64,000 nt of DNA from Pseudomonas oryzihabitans NBRC 102199 (GCF_000730625.1 NZ_BBIT01000014.1:248001-312000), one strand, 5' to 3'; numbered from the stretch's first letter, positions 33,717-44,691 are shown. A program made the numbers and translations. Notes: a model not told the origin generated them from the letters alone.

Positions 33717-33724
<8 letters not shown>

Positions 33725-35084
33725 ATCCTTCACCCTCACCGAAGTGGCCGAGGCCCTGACCGGCAACCTGCTGGGCGCCGATGCCCTGTTCGACGGCGTC
33801 GGCACCGACAGCCGCAAGGCCGTGGCCGGACAGCTCTTCGTCGCCCTGACCGGGCCGCGCTTCGATGGTCATGCCTATCTGGCCGACGTGGCTGCCCAGG
33901 GCGCCGCAGCGGCCCTGGTCGAGCGTGCCGTCCCCGAAGTGCACCTGCCCCAGCTGGTGGTGGCCGATACCCGCCTGGCGCTGGGTCGCCTGGGCGCCTT
34001 CAATCGTGACCTGTTCCAGGGCCGGCTCGCCGCCGTGACCGGCTCCAGTGGCAAGACCACGGTCAAGGAGCTGCTCGCCGCCATCCTGCGTCAGCAGGGC
34101 GCCACCCTGGCTACCCAAGGCAATCTGAACAACGACCTGGGCGCGCCCCTGACCCTGCTGCAACTGGCCGCCGAGCATGCCTATGGCGTCATCGAGCTGG
34201 GTGCTTCCCATGTCGGTGACATTGCCTACACCGTGAGCCTGACACGCCCGGATGTCGTTATCATTACCAACGCCGGCCAGGCCCATGTGGGCGAATTCGG
34301 CGGCGTCGATCGTATCGTCGAGGCCAAGGGCGAGATCATCGAAGGCGTGGGCGAGGGTGGCACCGTGGTGCTCAATCGCGACGACGCGGCCTTCGAGACC
34401 TGGCAGCGCCGCGCGGCAGGTCGCAAGGTCGTCGCCTTCGGCCTGGATGCCCGCGCCGATGTCCGCGCCAGCGCGGTCACCCTGGACGCCCAGGGCCGCC
34501 CGAGCTTTCTCTTGCACACCGCCCAGGGCGAGGCGCCGGTCACCCTGCGACTGCTGGGTGCCCACAACGTCGGCAACGCCCTGGCCGCGGCCGCCGCCTC
34601 CCTCAGCCTGGGCCTGGAGCTGGCCACCGTCGCCCGTGGCCTCGCCACCGCGGCACCGGTCCAGGGCCGCACCCTGACCCGCACCAGCCAGCGCGGTGCC
34701 CAGGTCATCGACGACAGCTACAACGCCAACCCTGCGTCGGTGAAAGCCGGGATCGACCTGCTGGCGGCCCTGCCGGGCCGCCGGGTGGTGGTACTGGGCG
34801 ACATCGCTGAGCTGGGCGAGTGGACCGAAGAGGGCCATCGCGACGTGGGCGAGCATGCCCGCGGCAAGGTGGACGCCTTCTACAGCGTCGGTCCCGCCAT
34901 GGCCCATGCGGCCCGCGCCTACGGCGCCGCGGCCCGGCATTTCACCGATCGCGAAGAGCTGATCGAGGCCCTGGCGGACGAGGACCGGGCCGGAACCACC
35001 CTGCTGATCAAGGGATCCCGCAGCGCCGCGATGGACAAGGTCGTCGCCGCGCTCTGCGCTCTCAACACCGAGGAGAAACACTGA
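33717..35084 (+). CDS. murF: UDP-MurNAc-tripeptide:D-Ala-D-Ala ligase MurF
   Basis: Cytoplasmic ligase of 455 residues that joins the D-Ala-D-Ala dipeptide to the growing stem. P-loop TGSSGKTT (108-115), then [13 protein letters not shown] and [10 protein letters not shown]. It needs D-Ala-D-Ala from a Ddl ligase, and the usual neighbour ddlB is missing in this cluster, so another ligase gene must supply it. The start overlaps murE by eight bases; the last base overlaps the mraY start. Confidence 0.97.
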
Positions 35085-36166
35085 TGCTGCTGCTGTTGGC
35101 GGAGTTCCTGCAACAGTTCTACAAGGGCTTCGCCGTCTTCCAATACCTCAGCCTGCGCGGCATTCTGGGCGTCCTGACCGCCCTGTTGCTGTCGTTGTGG
35201 CTCGGCCCCTGGATGATCCGCACCCTGCAGATCCGCCAGATCGGCCAGGCCGTGCGCAACGATGGCCCCCAGTCGCACCTGTCCAAGTCCGGCACCCCCA
35301 CCATGGGCGGCGCCCTGATCCTGACCACCATCGGCATCAGCACCCTGCTGTGGGCCGATCTGCACAACCGTTACGTCTGGACCGTGCTGGCGGTGACCTT
35401 CCTGTTCGGCGCCATCGGTTGGGTCGATGACTATCGCAAGGTGATCGAGAAGAACTCCCGGGGCCTGCCCAGTCGCTGGAAGTACTTCTGGCAATCGGTA
35501 TTCGGCCTGGGGGCGGCGATCTTCCTCTATGTCACGGCCAAGGCGCCCATCGAAACCACGCTGATCCTGCCGCTGCTGAAGAACATCGAAATCCCGCTGG
35601 GGATTTTCTTCGTTGTGTTGACCTACTTCGTCATCGTCGGCTCCAGCAACGCGGTCAACCTCACCGACGGCCTCGACGGCCTGGCGATCATGCCCACCGT
35701 GATGGTCGGCGGCGCCCTGGGCATCTTCTGCTACCTGTCGGGCAACGTGAAATTCGCCGACTACCTGCTGATTCCCTATGTGGAGGGTTCCGGCGAGCTG
35801 ATCGTCTTCTGCGGCGCCCTGATCGGCGCGGGCCTGGGGTTCCTCTGGTTCAACACCTATCCGGCCATGGTCTTCATGGGTGACGTCGGCGCCCTGGCGC
35901 TGGGCGCCGCCCTCGGCACCATCGCCGTGATCGTCCGCCAGGAAGTGGTGCTGTTCATCATGGGTGGCGTCTTCGTCATGGAGACCCTCTCGGTGGTCAT
36001 CCAGGTCGCTTCCTTCAAGCTGACCGGCAAGCGCGTCTTCCGCATGGCGCCGATTCACCACCATTTCGAATTGAAGGGCTGGCCCGAACCGCGGGTCATC
36101 GTGCGCTTCTGGATCATCACCGTGATCCTGGTGCTGTTCGGTCTCGCCACCCTGAAGCTGAGGTAA
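35084..36166 (+). CDS. mraY: Phospho-MurNAc-pentapeptide transferase MraY
   Basis: Integral membrane enzyme of 360 residues that makes lipid I from UDP-MurNAc-pentapeptide and undecaprenyl phosphate. About ten helices. Catalytic blocks: [10 protein letters not shown], the DD of [22 protein letters not shown] and [15 protein letters not shown]. The start shares TGATG with the murF stop. The upstream part of its long open frame lies inside murF and is not coding. Confidence 0.97.
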   Translation: MLLLLAEFLQQFYKGFAVFQYLSLRGILGVLTALLLSLWLGPWMIRTLQIRQIGQAVRNDGPQSHLSKSGTPTMGGALILTTIGISTLLWADLHNRYVWTVLAVTFLFGAIGWVDDYRKVIEKNSRGLPSRWKYFWQSVFGLGAAIFLYVTAKAPIETTLILPLLKNIEIPLGIFFVVLTYFVIVGSSNAVNLTDGLDGLAIMPTVMVGGALGIFCYLSGNVKFADYLLIPYVEGSGELIVFCGALIGAGLGFLWFNTYPAMVFMGDVGALALGAALGTIAVIVRQEVVLFIMGGVFVMETLSVVIQVASFKLTGKRVFRMAPIHHHFELKGWPEPRVIVRFWIITVILVLFGLATLKLR

Positions 36167-36171
36167 TCGCA

Positions 36172-37515
36172 GTGCTCATCGCTTCCGACCAGTTCCGTAT
36201 CGTCGTCGGCCTCGGCAAGAGTGGCATGTCGCTGGTGCGCTTTCTCGCGCGCCGGGGCGTGCCCTTTGCCGTGGCCGATACGCGGGAACAGCCGCCGGAA
36301 CTCGCGACCCTGAGAACCCAGTATCCCCAGGTCGAGGTGCGCTGCGGCGAGCTGGATGCCGACTTCCTGGCCCGCGCCGCCGAACTCTACGTGAGTCCCG
36401 GCCTGGCCCTGGAAACACCAGCGCTGCAGGAAGCAGCCGCCCGCGGCGTGCGGCTGTCCGGCGACATCGACCTGTTCGCGCGCCATGCCCAGGCACCCAT
36501 CGTCGCCATCACCGGTTCCAACGCCAAGAGCACCGTCACCACCCTGGTGGGCGAAATGGCACTGCGCGCCGGCAAGCGCGTGGCCGTGGGGGGCAACCTG
36601 GGCACCCCGGCACTGGATCTGCTGGCCGATGACGTCGAGCTCTATGTGCTGGAGCTGTCGAGCTTCCAACTGGAAACCTGCGAGCGGCTCAACGCCGAGG
36701 TCGCCACGGTGCTCAACCTCAGCGAAGACCACATGGATCGCTACACCGGCATGCCGGCCTATCACCAGGCCAAGCACCGCATCTTCCGCGGCGCCCGCCA
36801 GGTGGTGGTCAATCGCGACGATGCGCTGTCGCGGCCGCTGATCGGCGAGGGCGTGCCCTGCCTGACCTTTGGCCTGGGACGTCCGGATTTCCGTGCCTTT
36901 GGCATTCGCGAGGAGGAGGGCCGCCGCTATCTGGCGCTGGCCTTCGACAACCTGCTGGATGTCGAGGAACTCAGGATCCGCGGTACCCACAACCACAGCA
37001 ATGCCCTGGCTGCGCTGGCACTCGGCCAGGCCGCCGGTCTGCCCATGGCGCCCATGCTGGAGGCCCTGCGCGCCTTCCCGGGGCTGGAGCACCGCTGCCA
37101 GTGGGTGGGCGAGGTCGCGGGCGTCAACTACTACAACGATTCCAAGGCAACCAATGTCGGTGCGGCGCTGGCCGCCGTGGAAGGCCTGGGCGACGACATC
37201 ACCGGTCAACTGGTGCTGATCGCCGGCGGCGACGGCAAGGGTGCCGATTTCAGCGCCCTGCGCGAACCCATCGCCCGTCACTGCCGCGCCGTGGTGCTGC
37301 TGGGGCGTGATGCCGCGCGGATCGCCGAGATCCTGCCGGCCACCGTGCAGCAGCTGCGCGTCGCCACCCTGGAAGAGGCCGTGGCCGAGAGCCGTCGTCT
37401 GGCCCAGCCGGGCGACGCCGTGCTGCTGTCGCCGGCCTGCGCCAGTCTCGACATGTTCCGCAACTTCGAAGAACGCGGACGGCTGTTCGCCCAGGCCGTG
37501 GAGGCATTGGCATGA
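36172..37515 (+). CDS. murD: UDP-MurNAc-L-Ala:D-Glu ligase MurD
   Basis: Cytoplasmic ligase of 447 residues that adds D-glutamate to UDP-MurNAc-L-alanine. The P-loop is GSNAKST (115-121), the Pseudomonas variant of GTNGKST. The N-terminus VVGLGKSGMSLVRFL binds UDP, and YNDSKATNVGA is conserved. It starts with GTG five bases after mraY and overlaps ftsW as ATGA. Confidence 0.97.
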   Translation: MLIASDQFRIVVGLGKSGMSLVRFLARRGVPFAVADTREQPPELATLRTQYPQVEVRCGELDADFLARAAELYVSPGLALETPALQEAAARGVRLSGDIDLFARHAQAPIVAITGSNAKSTVTTLVGEMALRAGKRVAVGGNLGTPALDLLADDVELYVLELSSFQLETCERLNAEVATVLNLSEDHMDRYTGMPAYHQAKHRIFRGARQVVVNRDDALSRPLIGEGVPCLTFGLGRPDFRAFGIREEEGRRYLALAFDNLLDVEELRIRGTHNHSNALAALALGQAAGLPMAPMLEALRAFPGLEHRCQWVGEVAGVNYYNDSKATNVGAALAAVEGLGDDITGQLVLIAGGDGKGADFSALREPIARHCRAVVLLGRDAARIAEILPATVQQLRVATLEEAVAESRRLAQPGDAVLLSPACASLDMFRNFEERGRLFAQAVEALA

Positions 37516-38714
37516 TCCTCAGCCTGCTGCGTCCCTATCCCTCGCCGCTGGCGAGCCGCCATGGCATCGACCTGGACTTCCCGCTGCTGGCCGGCTGTCT
37601 GTTGCTGCTCGGCCTCGGTCTGGTGATGGTGACCTCGGCGTCTTCCGAGGTGGCCGCCGCCCAGTCCGGCAATCCGCTGTACTTCATGTACCGCCACCTG
37701 ATCTACCTGGCGATCGGCTTCGTCTCCTGCGGCGTGGTGATGCTGATCCCCATGGCCACCTGGCAGCGCTTCGGCTTTCCGCTGCTGATCATCGCCTTCC
37801 TGCTGCTGGTAGCGGTGCTGGTGCCCGGCATCGGTCGCGAAGTGAACGGCTCCCTGCGCTGGATCGGCTTCGGCATCTTCAACGTGCAGCCTTCGGAGAT
37901 CGCCAAGGTCTTCGTGGTGCTCTATCTGGCCGGCTACCTGGTCCGTCGCCAGCATGAGGTGCGCCACACCTGGGCCGGCTTCTTCAAGCCCTTCATCGTG
38001 CTCCTGCCGATGGCCATGCTGCTGCTGCGCGAACCCGACTTCGGCGCCACCGTGGTGATGATGGGCGCTGCCGGCGCCATGCTGTTCCTCGGCGGCGTCG
38101 GCCTGTTCCGCTTCCTGCTGATGGTCGCCCTGGCGGTGCTGGCGGTGTTCGTGCTGGTGCAGACCCAGTCCTACCGGATGCAGCGCCTGATCACCTTCAC
38201 CGATCCCTGGGCCGATCAGTTCGGTTCCGGCTACCAGCTGACCCAGGCGCTGATCGCCTTCGGTCGCGGCGGCTGGACCGGCCTCGGGCTGGGCAACAGC
38301 ATCCAGAAGCAGTTCTATCTGCCCGAAGCCCATACCGACTTCCTCTTTGCCGTACTGGCCGAAGAGCTGGGGCTGATCGGCGCCATGGCCACCGTCGGCC
38401 TGTTCCTCTTCGTCTGTGTGCGCGGCCTGTTCATCGGTCACTGGGCCGAGCAGTCCAAGCAGTTCTTCTCGGCCTACGTGGCCTATGGCCTGTCGATGCT
38501 TTGGATCGGCCAGTTCCTGATCAACATCGGCGTGAACGTCGGCCTGCTGCCGACCAAGGGCCTGACCCTACCGTTCCTCAGCTACGGCGGCAGCTCCCTG
38601 GTGATCTGCTGCGTGAGCATGGGCCTGCTGCTGCGCATCGAATGGGAGAGACGCACCCTGGTGGATACCGAGGATGTGGAATTCACCGAAGAGGATTTCG
38701 CCGATGTCCGCTAA
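37512..38714 (+). CDS. ftsW: Septal peptidoglycan polymerase FtsW
   Basis: SEDS-family glycosyltransferase of 400 residues with about ten helices; it polymerises lipid II at the septum together with FtsI. Conserved segments include NGSLRWIGFGIFNVQPSE, LREPDFGATVV and PFLSYGGSSL. The catalytic Asp lies after helix 7 (YQLTQALIAFGRGG to LPEAHTDFLFAVLAEE). The start overlaps murD as ATGA, and murG begins 11 bases inside its 3' end. Confidence 0.97.
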   Translation: MILSLLRPYPSPLASRHGIDLDFPLLAGCLLLLGLGLVMVTSASSEVAAAQSGNPLYFMYRHLIYLAIGFVSCGVVMLIPMATWQRFGFPLLIIAFLLLVAVLVPGIGREVNGSLRWIGFGIFNVQPSEIAKVFVVLYLAGYLVRRQHEVRHTWAGFFKPFIVLLPMAMLLLREPDFGATVVMMGAAGAMLFLGGVGLFRFLLMVALAVLAVFVLVQTQSYRMQRLITFTDPWADQFGSGYQLTQALIAFGRGGWTGLGLGNSIQKQFYLPEAHTDFLFAVLAEELGLIGAMATVGLFLFVCVRGLFIGHWAEQSKQFFSAYVAYGLSMLWIGQFLINIGVNVGLLPTKGLTLPFLSYGGSSLVICCVSMGLLLRIEWERRTLVDTEDVEFTEEDFADVR

Positions 38715-39774
38715 CGTCCTCATCATGGCCGGCGGTACCGGCGGGCACGTCTTCCCGGCCCTGGCCTGCGCTCGTGAATTCGAAGCCCGCGGCTATACCG
38801 TGCACTGGCTGGGTACCCCGCGCGGCATCGAGAACGACGTGGTGCCCAAGGCCGGCATCACCCTGCACCACATTCCGGTCACCGGGTTGCGGGGCAAGGG
38901 CGTGCGCTCCCTGGTGAAGGCGCCGTTGCAGCTCAGTGGCGCGCTCATGCAGGCCATCGGCCTCATGCGCCGGCTCAAGCCGGTCTGCGTGCTGGGTCTG
39001 GGTGGCTTCGTCACCGGTCCGGGTGGCCTGGCCGCCAAGCTGTGCAACATCCCGCTGGTGATCCACGAACAGAATGCCCACGCCGGCACCGCCAATCGCC
39101 TGCTGGTGCCCATGGCCGCGCGCGTCTGCGAAGGCTTTGCCGATACCTTCCCGGCGTCCGCCAAGCGCCTGTCCACCGGCAATCCGGTGCGCGCCGAGCT
39201 CTTCGCCCCGGTGACCCGGGCACCGCTGGAAGAGCGCGCAGCCAACCTGCTGGTGCTGGGCGGCAGCCTGGGCGCCGAGCCGCTCAACAAGCTCTTGCCC
39301 GAGGCCCTGGCGCAACTGCCAGCCGGACTTCGCCCGCAGGTCCGCCACCAGGCCGGTCGCCAGCACGCCGAGGTCACCGCCGAGCGCTATGCCAACGTCG
39401 CCGTGGAGGCCGATGTCCAGCCCTTCATCGCCGACATGGCCGCCGCCTATGCCTGGGCCGACCTGGTGATCTGCCGGGCCGGTGCCCTGACCGTCGCCGA
39501 GCTGACCGCCACCGGTCTGCCGGCGCTGCTGATTCCCCTGCCGCACGCCATCGACGACCACCAGACCAGCAATGCGCGCTTCCTGGAGCGCGCCGGTGCC
39601 GGTGTGGTGCTGCCGCAACATTCCACCCGCCCGGCGGATCTCGCCGCGCAGCTTACCGAGGTCCTGATGCATCCCGAACGTCTTGCCGGCATGGCCGCTC
39701 GCAGCCGAGCCCTGGCCAAACCCGATGCCACCCGTGCAGTCGTCGACGCCTGTCTGGAGGTTGCCCGTGGTTAA
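38704..39774 (+). CDS. murG: Lipid II synthase MurG
   Basis: Membrane-associated GT-B transferase of 356 residues that adds GlcNAc to lipid I. The N-terminal GGTGGH (10-15) is the lipid-binding G-loop; [13 protein letters not shown] and [13 protein letters not shown] form the nucleotide-sugar site. The ATG at 38704 lies within ftsW; the next gene, murC, begins eight bases before its stop. Confidence 0.97.
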   Translation: MSANVLIMAGGTGGHVFPALACAREFEARGYTVHWLGTPRGIENDVVPKAGITLHHIPVTGLRGKGVRSLVKAPLQLSGALMQAIGLMRRLKPVCVLGLGGFVTGPGGLAAKLCNIPLVIHEQNAHAGTANRLLVPMAARVCEGFADTFPASAKRLSTGNPVRAELFAPVTRAPLEERAANLLVLGGSLGAEPLNKLLPEALAQLPAGLRPQVRHQAGRQHAEVTAERYANVAVEADVQPFIADMAAAYAWADLVICRAGALTVAELTATGLPALLIPLPHAIDDHQTSNARFLERAGAGVVLPQHSTRPADLAAQLTEVLMHPERLAGMAARSRALAKPDATRAVVDACLEVARG

Positions 39775-41224
39775 GTCGCAAAGTGCCATTCAGGCCGAAG
39801 TTCGGCGCATGCGCAGCATTCGACGCATCCACTTCGTCGGGATCGGCGGCGTCGGCATGTGCGGCATCGCCGAGGTGCTGCTGAACCTGGGTTACGAAGT
39901 CTCGGGTTCGGACCTCAAGGAGTCCGCGGTGACCGCGCGCCTGCAGCAATTCGGCGCGCGCATCTACATCGGCCATCGCGCCGAGAACCTGGATCAGGTC
40001 GATGTGCTGGTGGTGTCCAGCGCCATCAACAGATCCAATCCGGAGGTCTCCGCCGCCCTCGAGCAGCGCATTCCCGTGGTGCCCCGCGCCGAGATGCTCT
40101 CCGAGCTGATGCGCTATCGCCACGGCATCGCCGTCGCCGGTACCCATGGCAAGACCACCACCACCAGTCTGATCGCCTCGGTGTTCGCGGCCGAAGGCCT
40201 GGACCCGACCTTCGTCATCGGTGGCCGCCTCAACGCCGCCGGCACCAATGCCCAGCTCGGCACCAGCCGCTACCTGATCGCCGAGGCTGACGAGAGCGAC
40301 GCCAGCTTCCTGCACCTGCAGCCCATGGTCGCCGTGGTCACCAACATCGACGCCGACCACATGAGCACCTACGAGGGTGACTTCAACCGGCTCAAGCGCA
40401 CCTTCGTCGACTTCCTGCACAACCTGCCGTTCTATGGCCTGGCCGTGCTCTGCGTCGACGATCCGGTGGTGCGCGAGATCATTCCCCAGGTCGCCCGGCC
40501 CACCGTCACCTACGGCACCGCCGAAGACGCCGACGTGCGCGCCGTGGACATCCGCCAGGAAGGCATGCGTACCCATTTCACCGTGCTGCGCGAGGGCCGC
40601 GCGCCCCTGGCGGTCTCGGTCAACATGCCGGGCGTGCACAACGTGCTCAACGCCCTGGCCACCATCGCCATCGCCACCGACGAAGGCGTCAGCGACGAGG
40701 CCATCCTCAATGGCCTGTCCGGCTTCCAGGGGGTAGGGCGGCGCTTCCAGGTGTACGGCGAACTGCCGGTCGCCGGTGGCAGCGTCATGCTGGTGGACGA
40801 CTACGGCCACCATCCGCGCGAGGTCGCCGCGGTGATCAAGGCCGTGCGTGGCGGCTGGCCCGAGCGCCGACTGGTGATGGTCTATCAGCCGCACCGTTTC
40901 AGCCGTACCCGCGATCTCTACGAAGACTTCGTCCAGGTGCTGGCCGATGCCAACGTCCTGCTGCTGATGGAAGTCTATCCGGCCGGCGAAGAACCCATTC
41001 CCGGCGCCGACAGCCGTCAGCTCTGCCACAGCATCCGCCAGCGCGGCCAGCTCGATCCCATCTATGTGGAGCGCGGCAGCAACATCGCCCCGCTGGTCAA
41101 GCCGCTGCTGCGCCCGGGCGACATCCTGCTCTGCCAGGGCGCGGGCGACATCGGCGCGCTGGCGCCGCAACTGCTCAAGCACCCGCTGTTCGCCACTGCC
41201 GCGACCGCCGGGAGTTCGGCATGA
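39767..41224 (+). CDS. murC: UDP-MurNAc:L-Ala ligase MurC
   Basis: Cytoplasmic ligase of 485 residues that adds the first amino acid of the peptide stem. P-loop GTHGKTT (125-131) and [10 protein letters not shown] are the hallmarks. The start is GTG at 39767, giving MVKSQSA, which matches the MVK start of P. aeruginosa MurC; an earlier ATG lies deep in murG. The stop overlaps a small ATG as ATGA, exactly where ddlB would start in other Pseudomonas. Confidence 0.96.
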   Translation: MVKSQSAIQAEVRRMRSIRRIHFVGIGGVGMCGIAEVLLNLGYEVSGSDLKESAVTARLQQFGARIYIGHRAENLDQVDVLVVSSAINRSNPEVSAALEQRIPVVPRAEMLSELMRYRHGIAVAGTHGKTTTTSLIASVFAAEGLDPTFVIGGRLNAAGTNAQLGTSRYLIAEADESDASFLHLQPMVAVVTNIDADHMSTYEGDFNRLKRTFVDFLHNLPFYGLAVLCVDDPVVREIIPQVARPTVTYGTAEDADVRAVDIRQEGMRTHFTVLREGRAPLAVSVNMPGVHNVLNALATIAIATDEGVSDEAILNGLSGFQGVGRRFQVYGELPVAGGSVMLVDDYGHHPREVAAVIKAVRGGWPERRLVMVYQPHRFSRTRDLYEDFVQVLADANVLLLMEVYPAGEEPIPGADSRQLCHSIRQRGQLDPIYVERGSNIAPLVKPLLRPGDILLCQGAGDIGALAPQLLKHPLFATAATAGSSA

Positions 41225-41286
41225 GCCTTCATCCGTACAACCCCTTGCCGGCAACCGCTGTTGCCGGCGCGCACGTGGAGGGCTGA
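41221..41286 (+). CDS. 21-codon ORF at the place of ddlB
   Basis: A short frame, [21 protein letters not shown], starts in an ATGA overlap with murC and ends three bases before the ftsQ TTG. It has no similarity I can recognise. It may be the leftover start of ddlB after a deletion, or simply a coupling ORF that carries ribosomes from murC to ftsQ. A perfect hairpin lies inside it. Confidence 0.4.
   Translation: MSLHPYNPLPATAVAGAHVEG
41247..41268 (+). other. Perfect hairpin in the murC-ftsQ junction
   Basis: GCCGGCAAC (41247-41255) pairs without mismatch with GTTGCCGGC (41260-41268) across a CGCT loop. It lies 22 bases before the ftsQ start and could affect ftsQ translation or mark a repeat-mediated deletion. 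No T run follows, so it is unlikely to be a full terminator. Confidence 0.75.
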
Positions 41287-41289
41287 ACC

Positions 41290-42144
41290 TTGGTCGCCAC
41301 CCTACGTCACAACCAGCCCGGCTTCGGCCGGTCGCGCAACGCCGAGCAGCGGGGCGCCAGTCGCCTGGTCGCCGAAGAGCCGCTGTCGACACGCCTGCCA
41401 CGCCCGAGCCTGGGGCTGCTCAAGCGCATCCTCTGGCCGTTCCTGCTGCTGGGGCTGGGCTTCGGTACCTACGAAGGTGCCCAGCGCCTGCTGCCCTATG
41501 CCGACCGGCCGATCGCCAAGGTCAGCGTCAAGGGCGACCTGTCCTACATCAGCCAGGGGGCGGTGCAGCAGCGTATCGCGCCCTTCGTCGGCACCACCTT
41601 CTTCCAGGTCGACCTGGCCGACATGCGCCACGAACTGGAAACCATGCCGTGGATCGCCCACGCCGAGGTGCGCCGCGTCTGGCCGGACGAGATCAGTATC
41701 CGCCTGGAAGAGCAGATGCCCATCGCCCGCTGGGGCGACGAGGCGCTGCTGAATAACCAGGGTGAGGCTTTTGCCCCGCAGGATCTGGCCAACTATGACA
41801 ATCTACCGCGGCTGTACGGCCCCAAGCGGGCCCAGCAGCAGGTAATGCAGCAGTACCAGATGTTCAGCCAGATGCTCCGGCCGCTCGGTTACACCGTGTC
41901 GCGCCTGGAAATGCACGAGCGCGGCAGCTGGTACCTCACCACCGGTCAGGGCCTGGAACTGGTGTTCGGCCGCGACCAGCTGGTGGAAAAGATGCGGCGC
42001 TTCATGCGCCTGTACGATCAGGTGCTCAAGGCACAGATGGACAATATCGCGCGGATCGATCTGCGTTATCCGAACGGTCTGGCCGTGGCCTGGCGTGATC
42101 CCGCTGTCGCCGCCACCCCCGTGACCGAACCGGCCAAGCATTGA
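41290..42144 (+). CDS. ftsQ: Cell division protein FtsQ
   Basis: Bitopic divisome protein of 284 residues. Cytoplasmic N-terminus ([17 protein letters not shown]), one membrane helix (about 45-65), a POTRA domain ([15 protein letters not shown] to about 145) and a beta domain. It recruits FtsB and FtsL. The start is TTG at 41290, since no ATG or GTG gives a better N-terminus and the product aligns from there with P. aeruginosa FtsQ. Initiation at TTG after a hairpin may keep the level low. Confidence 0.94.
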   Translation: MVATLRHNQPGFGRSRNAEQRGASRLVAEEPLSTRLPRPSLGLLKRILWPFLLLGLGFGTYEGAQRLLPYADRPIAKVSVKGDLSYISQGAVQQRIAPFVGTTFFQVDLADMRHELETMPWIAHAEVRRVWPDEISIRLEEQMPIARWGDEALLNNQGEAFAPQDLANYDNLPRLYGPKRAQQQVMQQYQMFSQMLRPLGYTVSRLEMHERGSWYLTTGQGLELVFGRDQLVEKMRRFMRLYDQVLKAQMDNIARIDLRYPNGLAVAWRDPAVAATPVTEPAKH

Positions 42145-42160
42145 GGAGAAGTTTTTTACT

Positions 42161-43405
42161 ATGGCAAGCGTGCAAAGCGGCAAGATGATCGTCGGCCTCG
42201 ACATCGGCACTTCCAAGGTCGTGGCTCTGGTCGGCGAGGTGTCTTCCGATGGTCAGATCGAGATCGTCGGGATCGGCACCCATCCGTCGCGCGGGCTCAA
42301 GAAGGGCGTGGTGGTCAACATCGAATCCACCGTCGCCTCCATCCAGCGGGCCATCGAAGAAGCCCAGCTGATGGCCGGTTGCCGGATCCATTCGGCCTTC
42401 GTCGGCATTGCCGGCAATCACATTCGCAGCCTGAATTCCCACGGCATCGTGGCGATCCGCGATCGTGAAGTGAGCCCTGCGGACATCGAGCGGGTGCTCG
42501 ATGCCGCCCAGGCGGTGGCCATCCCCGCCGACCAGCGCGTGCTGCACACCCTGGCCCAGGACTATGTGATCGACAACCAGGAAGGGGTGCGCGAACCCCT
42601 GGGCATGTCCGGCGTCCGCCTGGAAGCCAAGGTTCACGTCGTGACCTGCGCCGTCAACGCCGCGCAGAACATCGAGAAATGTGTTCGTCGTTGCGGCCTG
42701 GAAGTCGACGACATCATCCTTGAACAACTGGCGTCGGCCTATTCGGTGCTGACCGACGATGAAAAGGAACTGGGCGTCTGCCTGGTCGACATCGGCGGCG
42801 GCACCACCGATATAGCCATCTTTACCGAAGGCGCCATCCGCCATACGGCGGTGATACCTATTGCTGGCGACCAAGTCACAAATGACATTGCCATGGCCTT
42901 GAGAACCCCAACGCAATATGCCGAAGAAATCAAGATTCGGTATGCTTGTGCCTTGGCGAAACTGGCTGGACCGGGCGAAACCATCAAGGTGCCCAGCGTG
43001 GGTGACCGTCCGCCGCGAGAATTGTCGCGTCAGGCCCTCGCGGAAGTGGTCGAGCCCCGTTACGATGAGCTATTCACACTGGTGCAAGCGGAACTGCGCC
43101 GCAGTGGTTACGAGGATCTGATCCCCGCTGGGATCGTACTCACCGGTGGTACCGCGAAGATGGAAGGCGCGGTCGAGCTGGCGGAAGAGATTTTCCATAT
43201 GCCGGTACGCCTGGGTGTGCCCCAGACGGTCAAGGGTCTGACTGACGTGATCAGCAACCCGATCTATTCCACAGGCGTCGGCCTGTTGCTCTATGGCCTG
43301 CAAAAGCAGACCGATCCCTTGCCGGTTGTTTCTGGCGGATATAGCAGCGAAACCAAATCCACAGTCCTGGAACGCATGAAGCGTTGGGTCCAGGGCAACT
43401 TGTAA
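42161..43405 (+). CDS. ftsA: Cell division protein FtsA
   Basis: Actin-like ATPase of 414 residues that tethers FtsZ to the membrane. Phosphate-1 loop GLDIGTSK (residues 13-20), phosphate-2 DIGGGTTD and the adenosine loop TGGTAKM are present. The C-terminal ERMKRWVQGNL is the amphipathic membrane-targeting helix. A GGAG ribosome-binding site precedes the ATG, 16 bases after ftsQ. Confidence 0.97.
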   Translation: MASVQSGKMIVGLDIGTSKVVALVGEVSSDGQIEIVGIGTHPSRGLKKGVVVNIESTVASIQRAIEEAQLMAGCRIHSAFVGIAGNHIRSLNSHGIVAIRDREVSPADIERVLDAAQAVAIPADQRVLHTLAQDYVIDNQEGVREPLGMSGVRLEAKVHVVTCAVNAAQNIEKCVRRCGLEVDDIILEQLASAYSVLTDDEKELGVCLVDIGGGTTDIAIFTEGAIRHTAVIPIAGDQVTNDIAMALRTPTQYAEEIKIRYACALAKLAGPGETIKVPSVGDRPPRELSRQALAEVVEPRYDELFTLVQAELRRSGYEDLIPAGIVLTGGTAKMEGAVELAEEIFHMPVRLGVPQTVKGLTDVISNPIYSTGVGLLLYGLQKQTDPLPVVSGGYSSETKSTVLERMKRWVQGNL

Positions 43406-43458
43406 TTCACAATTAAACCGCGGCAGTAGGCGAAGATCCGAAAGGAAGAGAGGGGACC

Positions 43459-44640
43459 ATGTTCGAACTCGTAGACAACATTCCACAAAGCGCCGTGATC
43501 AAAGTCATCGGCGTGGGCGGTGGCGGTGGCAACGCCGTCAACCACATGGTCAAAAGCGGTGTTGAAGGCGTCGAATTCATCTGTGCAAATACCGACGCCC
43601 AGGCCCTGAAGAACGTCACATCCCGTACCGTGCTGCAACTCGGCCCGGGCGTCACCAAGGGTCTTGGTGCCGGCACTAACCCGGAAATCGGCCGCCAGGC
43701 GGCCATGGAAGATCGTGAGCGCATCGCCGAAGTCCTCGAAGGCGCCGACATGGTCTTCATCACCACCGGCATGGGCGGTGGCACCGGTACCGGTGCGGCG
43801 CCGATCATCGCTGAAGTGGCCAAGGAAATGGGTATCCTGACCGTTGCCGTGGTCACCCGTCCGTTCCCCTTCGAAGGCCGCAAGCGCATGCAGGTCGCCG
43901 ACGAAGGCATTCGCTCCCTGTCCGAATGCGTCGACTCGCTGATCACCATCCCCAACGAGAAGCTGCTGACCATTCTGGGCAAGGACGCCAGCCTGCTGGC
44001 CGCCTTCGCCAAGGCTGACGACGTCCTCGCTGGCGCCGTCCGCGGTATCTCCGACATCATGCAGCGTCCCGGCCTGATGAACGTCGACTTCGCTGACGTC
44101 AAGACCGTGATGGGCGAGATGGGCATGGCCATGATGGGTACCGGCCACGCCAGCGGTCCGAACCGTGCGCGCGAAGCCACCGAAGCCGCCATCCGCAACC
44201 CGCTGCTGGAAGACGTCAACCTGCACGGCGCCCGCGGCATCCTGGTCAACATCACCGCCGGCCTGGATCTGTCCCTGGGTGAATACGCCGCCGTCGGCGA
44301 GATCATCGAGGACTTCGCGTCCGAGCACGCCACCGTCAAGGTCGGCGCCGTGATCGATCCGGAAATGCGCGACGAGCTGCACGTCACCGTGGTCGCCACC
44401 GGCCTGGGTGCGCGCATCGAGAAGCCGGTCAAGGTGGTGGACAACACTGCCCAGACCCTGGCCGCGGCCCGTCAGGAAACCGCTCCGGTCAACTACGACG
44501 ACCTCAAGTACCCGACCTCGATGCGCTCCGGTCGTGGCAGCCAGAATCATGGCGGCTCGGCAGCGGCGACCAAGGTCAATCCCAACGACGACCTGGATTA
44601 CCTAGACATCCCGGCCTTCCTGCGTCGTCAGGCTGATTGA
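43459..44640 (+). CDS. ftsZ: Cell division GTPase FtsZ
   Basis: Tubulin-like GTPase of 393 residues that forms the Z ring. GGGGGNAV near residue 20, signature GGGTGTGAAP (106-115), and the T7 loop around NVDFADVKTVM that completes the neighbour's active site. A linker of about 60 residues leads to the C-terminal peptide DYLDIPAFLRRQ that binds FtsA and ZipA. The ribosome-binding site (AGGAAGAGAGGGG) is strong, in line with high expression. Confidence 0.98.
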   Translation: MFELVDNIPQSAVIKVIGVGGGGGNAVNHMVKSGVEGVEFICANTDAQALKNVTSRTVLQLGPGVTKGLGAGTNPEIGRQAAMEDRERIAEVLEGADMVFITTGMGGGTGTGAAPIIAEVAKEMGILTVAVVTRPFPFEGRKRMQVADEGIRSLSECVDSLITIPNEKLLTILGKDASLLAAFAKADDVLAGAVRGISDIMQRPGLMNVDFADVKTVMGEMGMAMMGTGHASGPNRAREATEAAIRNPLLEDVNLHGARGILVNITAGLDLSLGEYAAVGEIIEDFASEHATVKVGAVIDPEMRDELHVTVVATGLGARIEKPVKVVDNTAQTLAAARQETAPVNYDDLKYPTSMRSGRGSQNHGGSAAATKVNPNDDLDYLDIPAFLRRQAD

Positions 44641-44691
44641 TCGGGTATATCACAAGCCAGGGTGTGATTAGTGGGCATCGATTTTCGCTTC

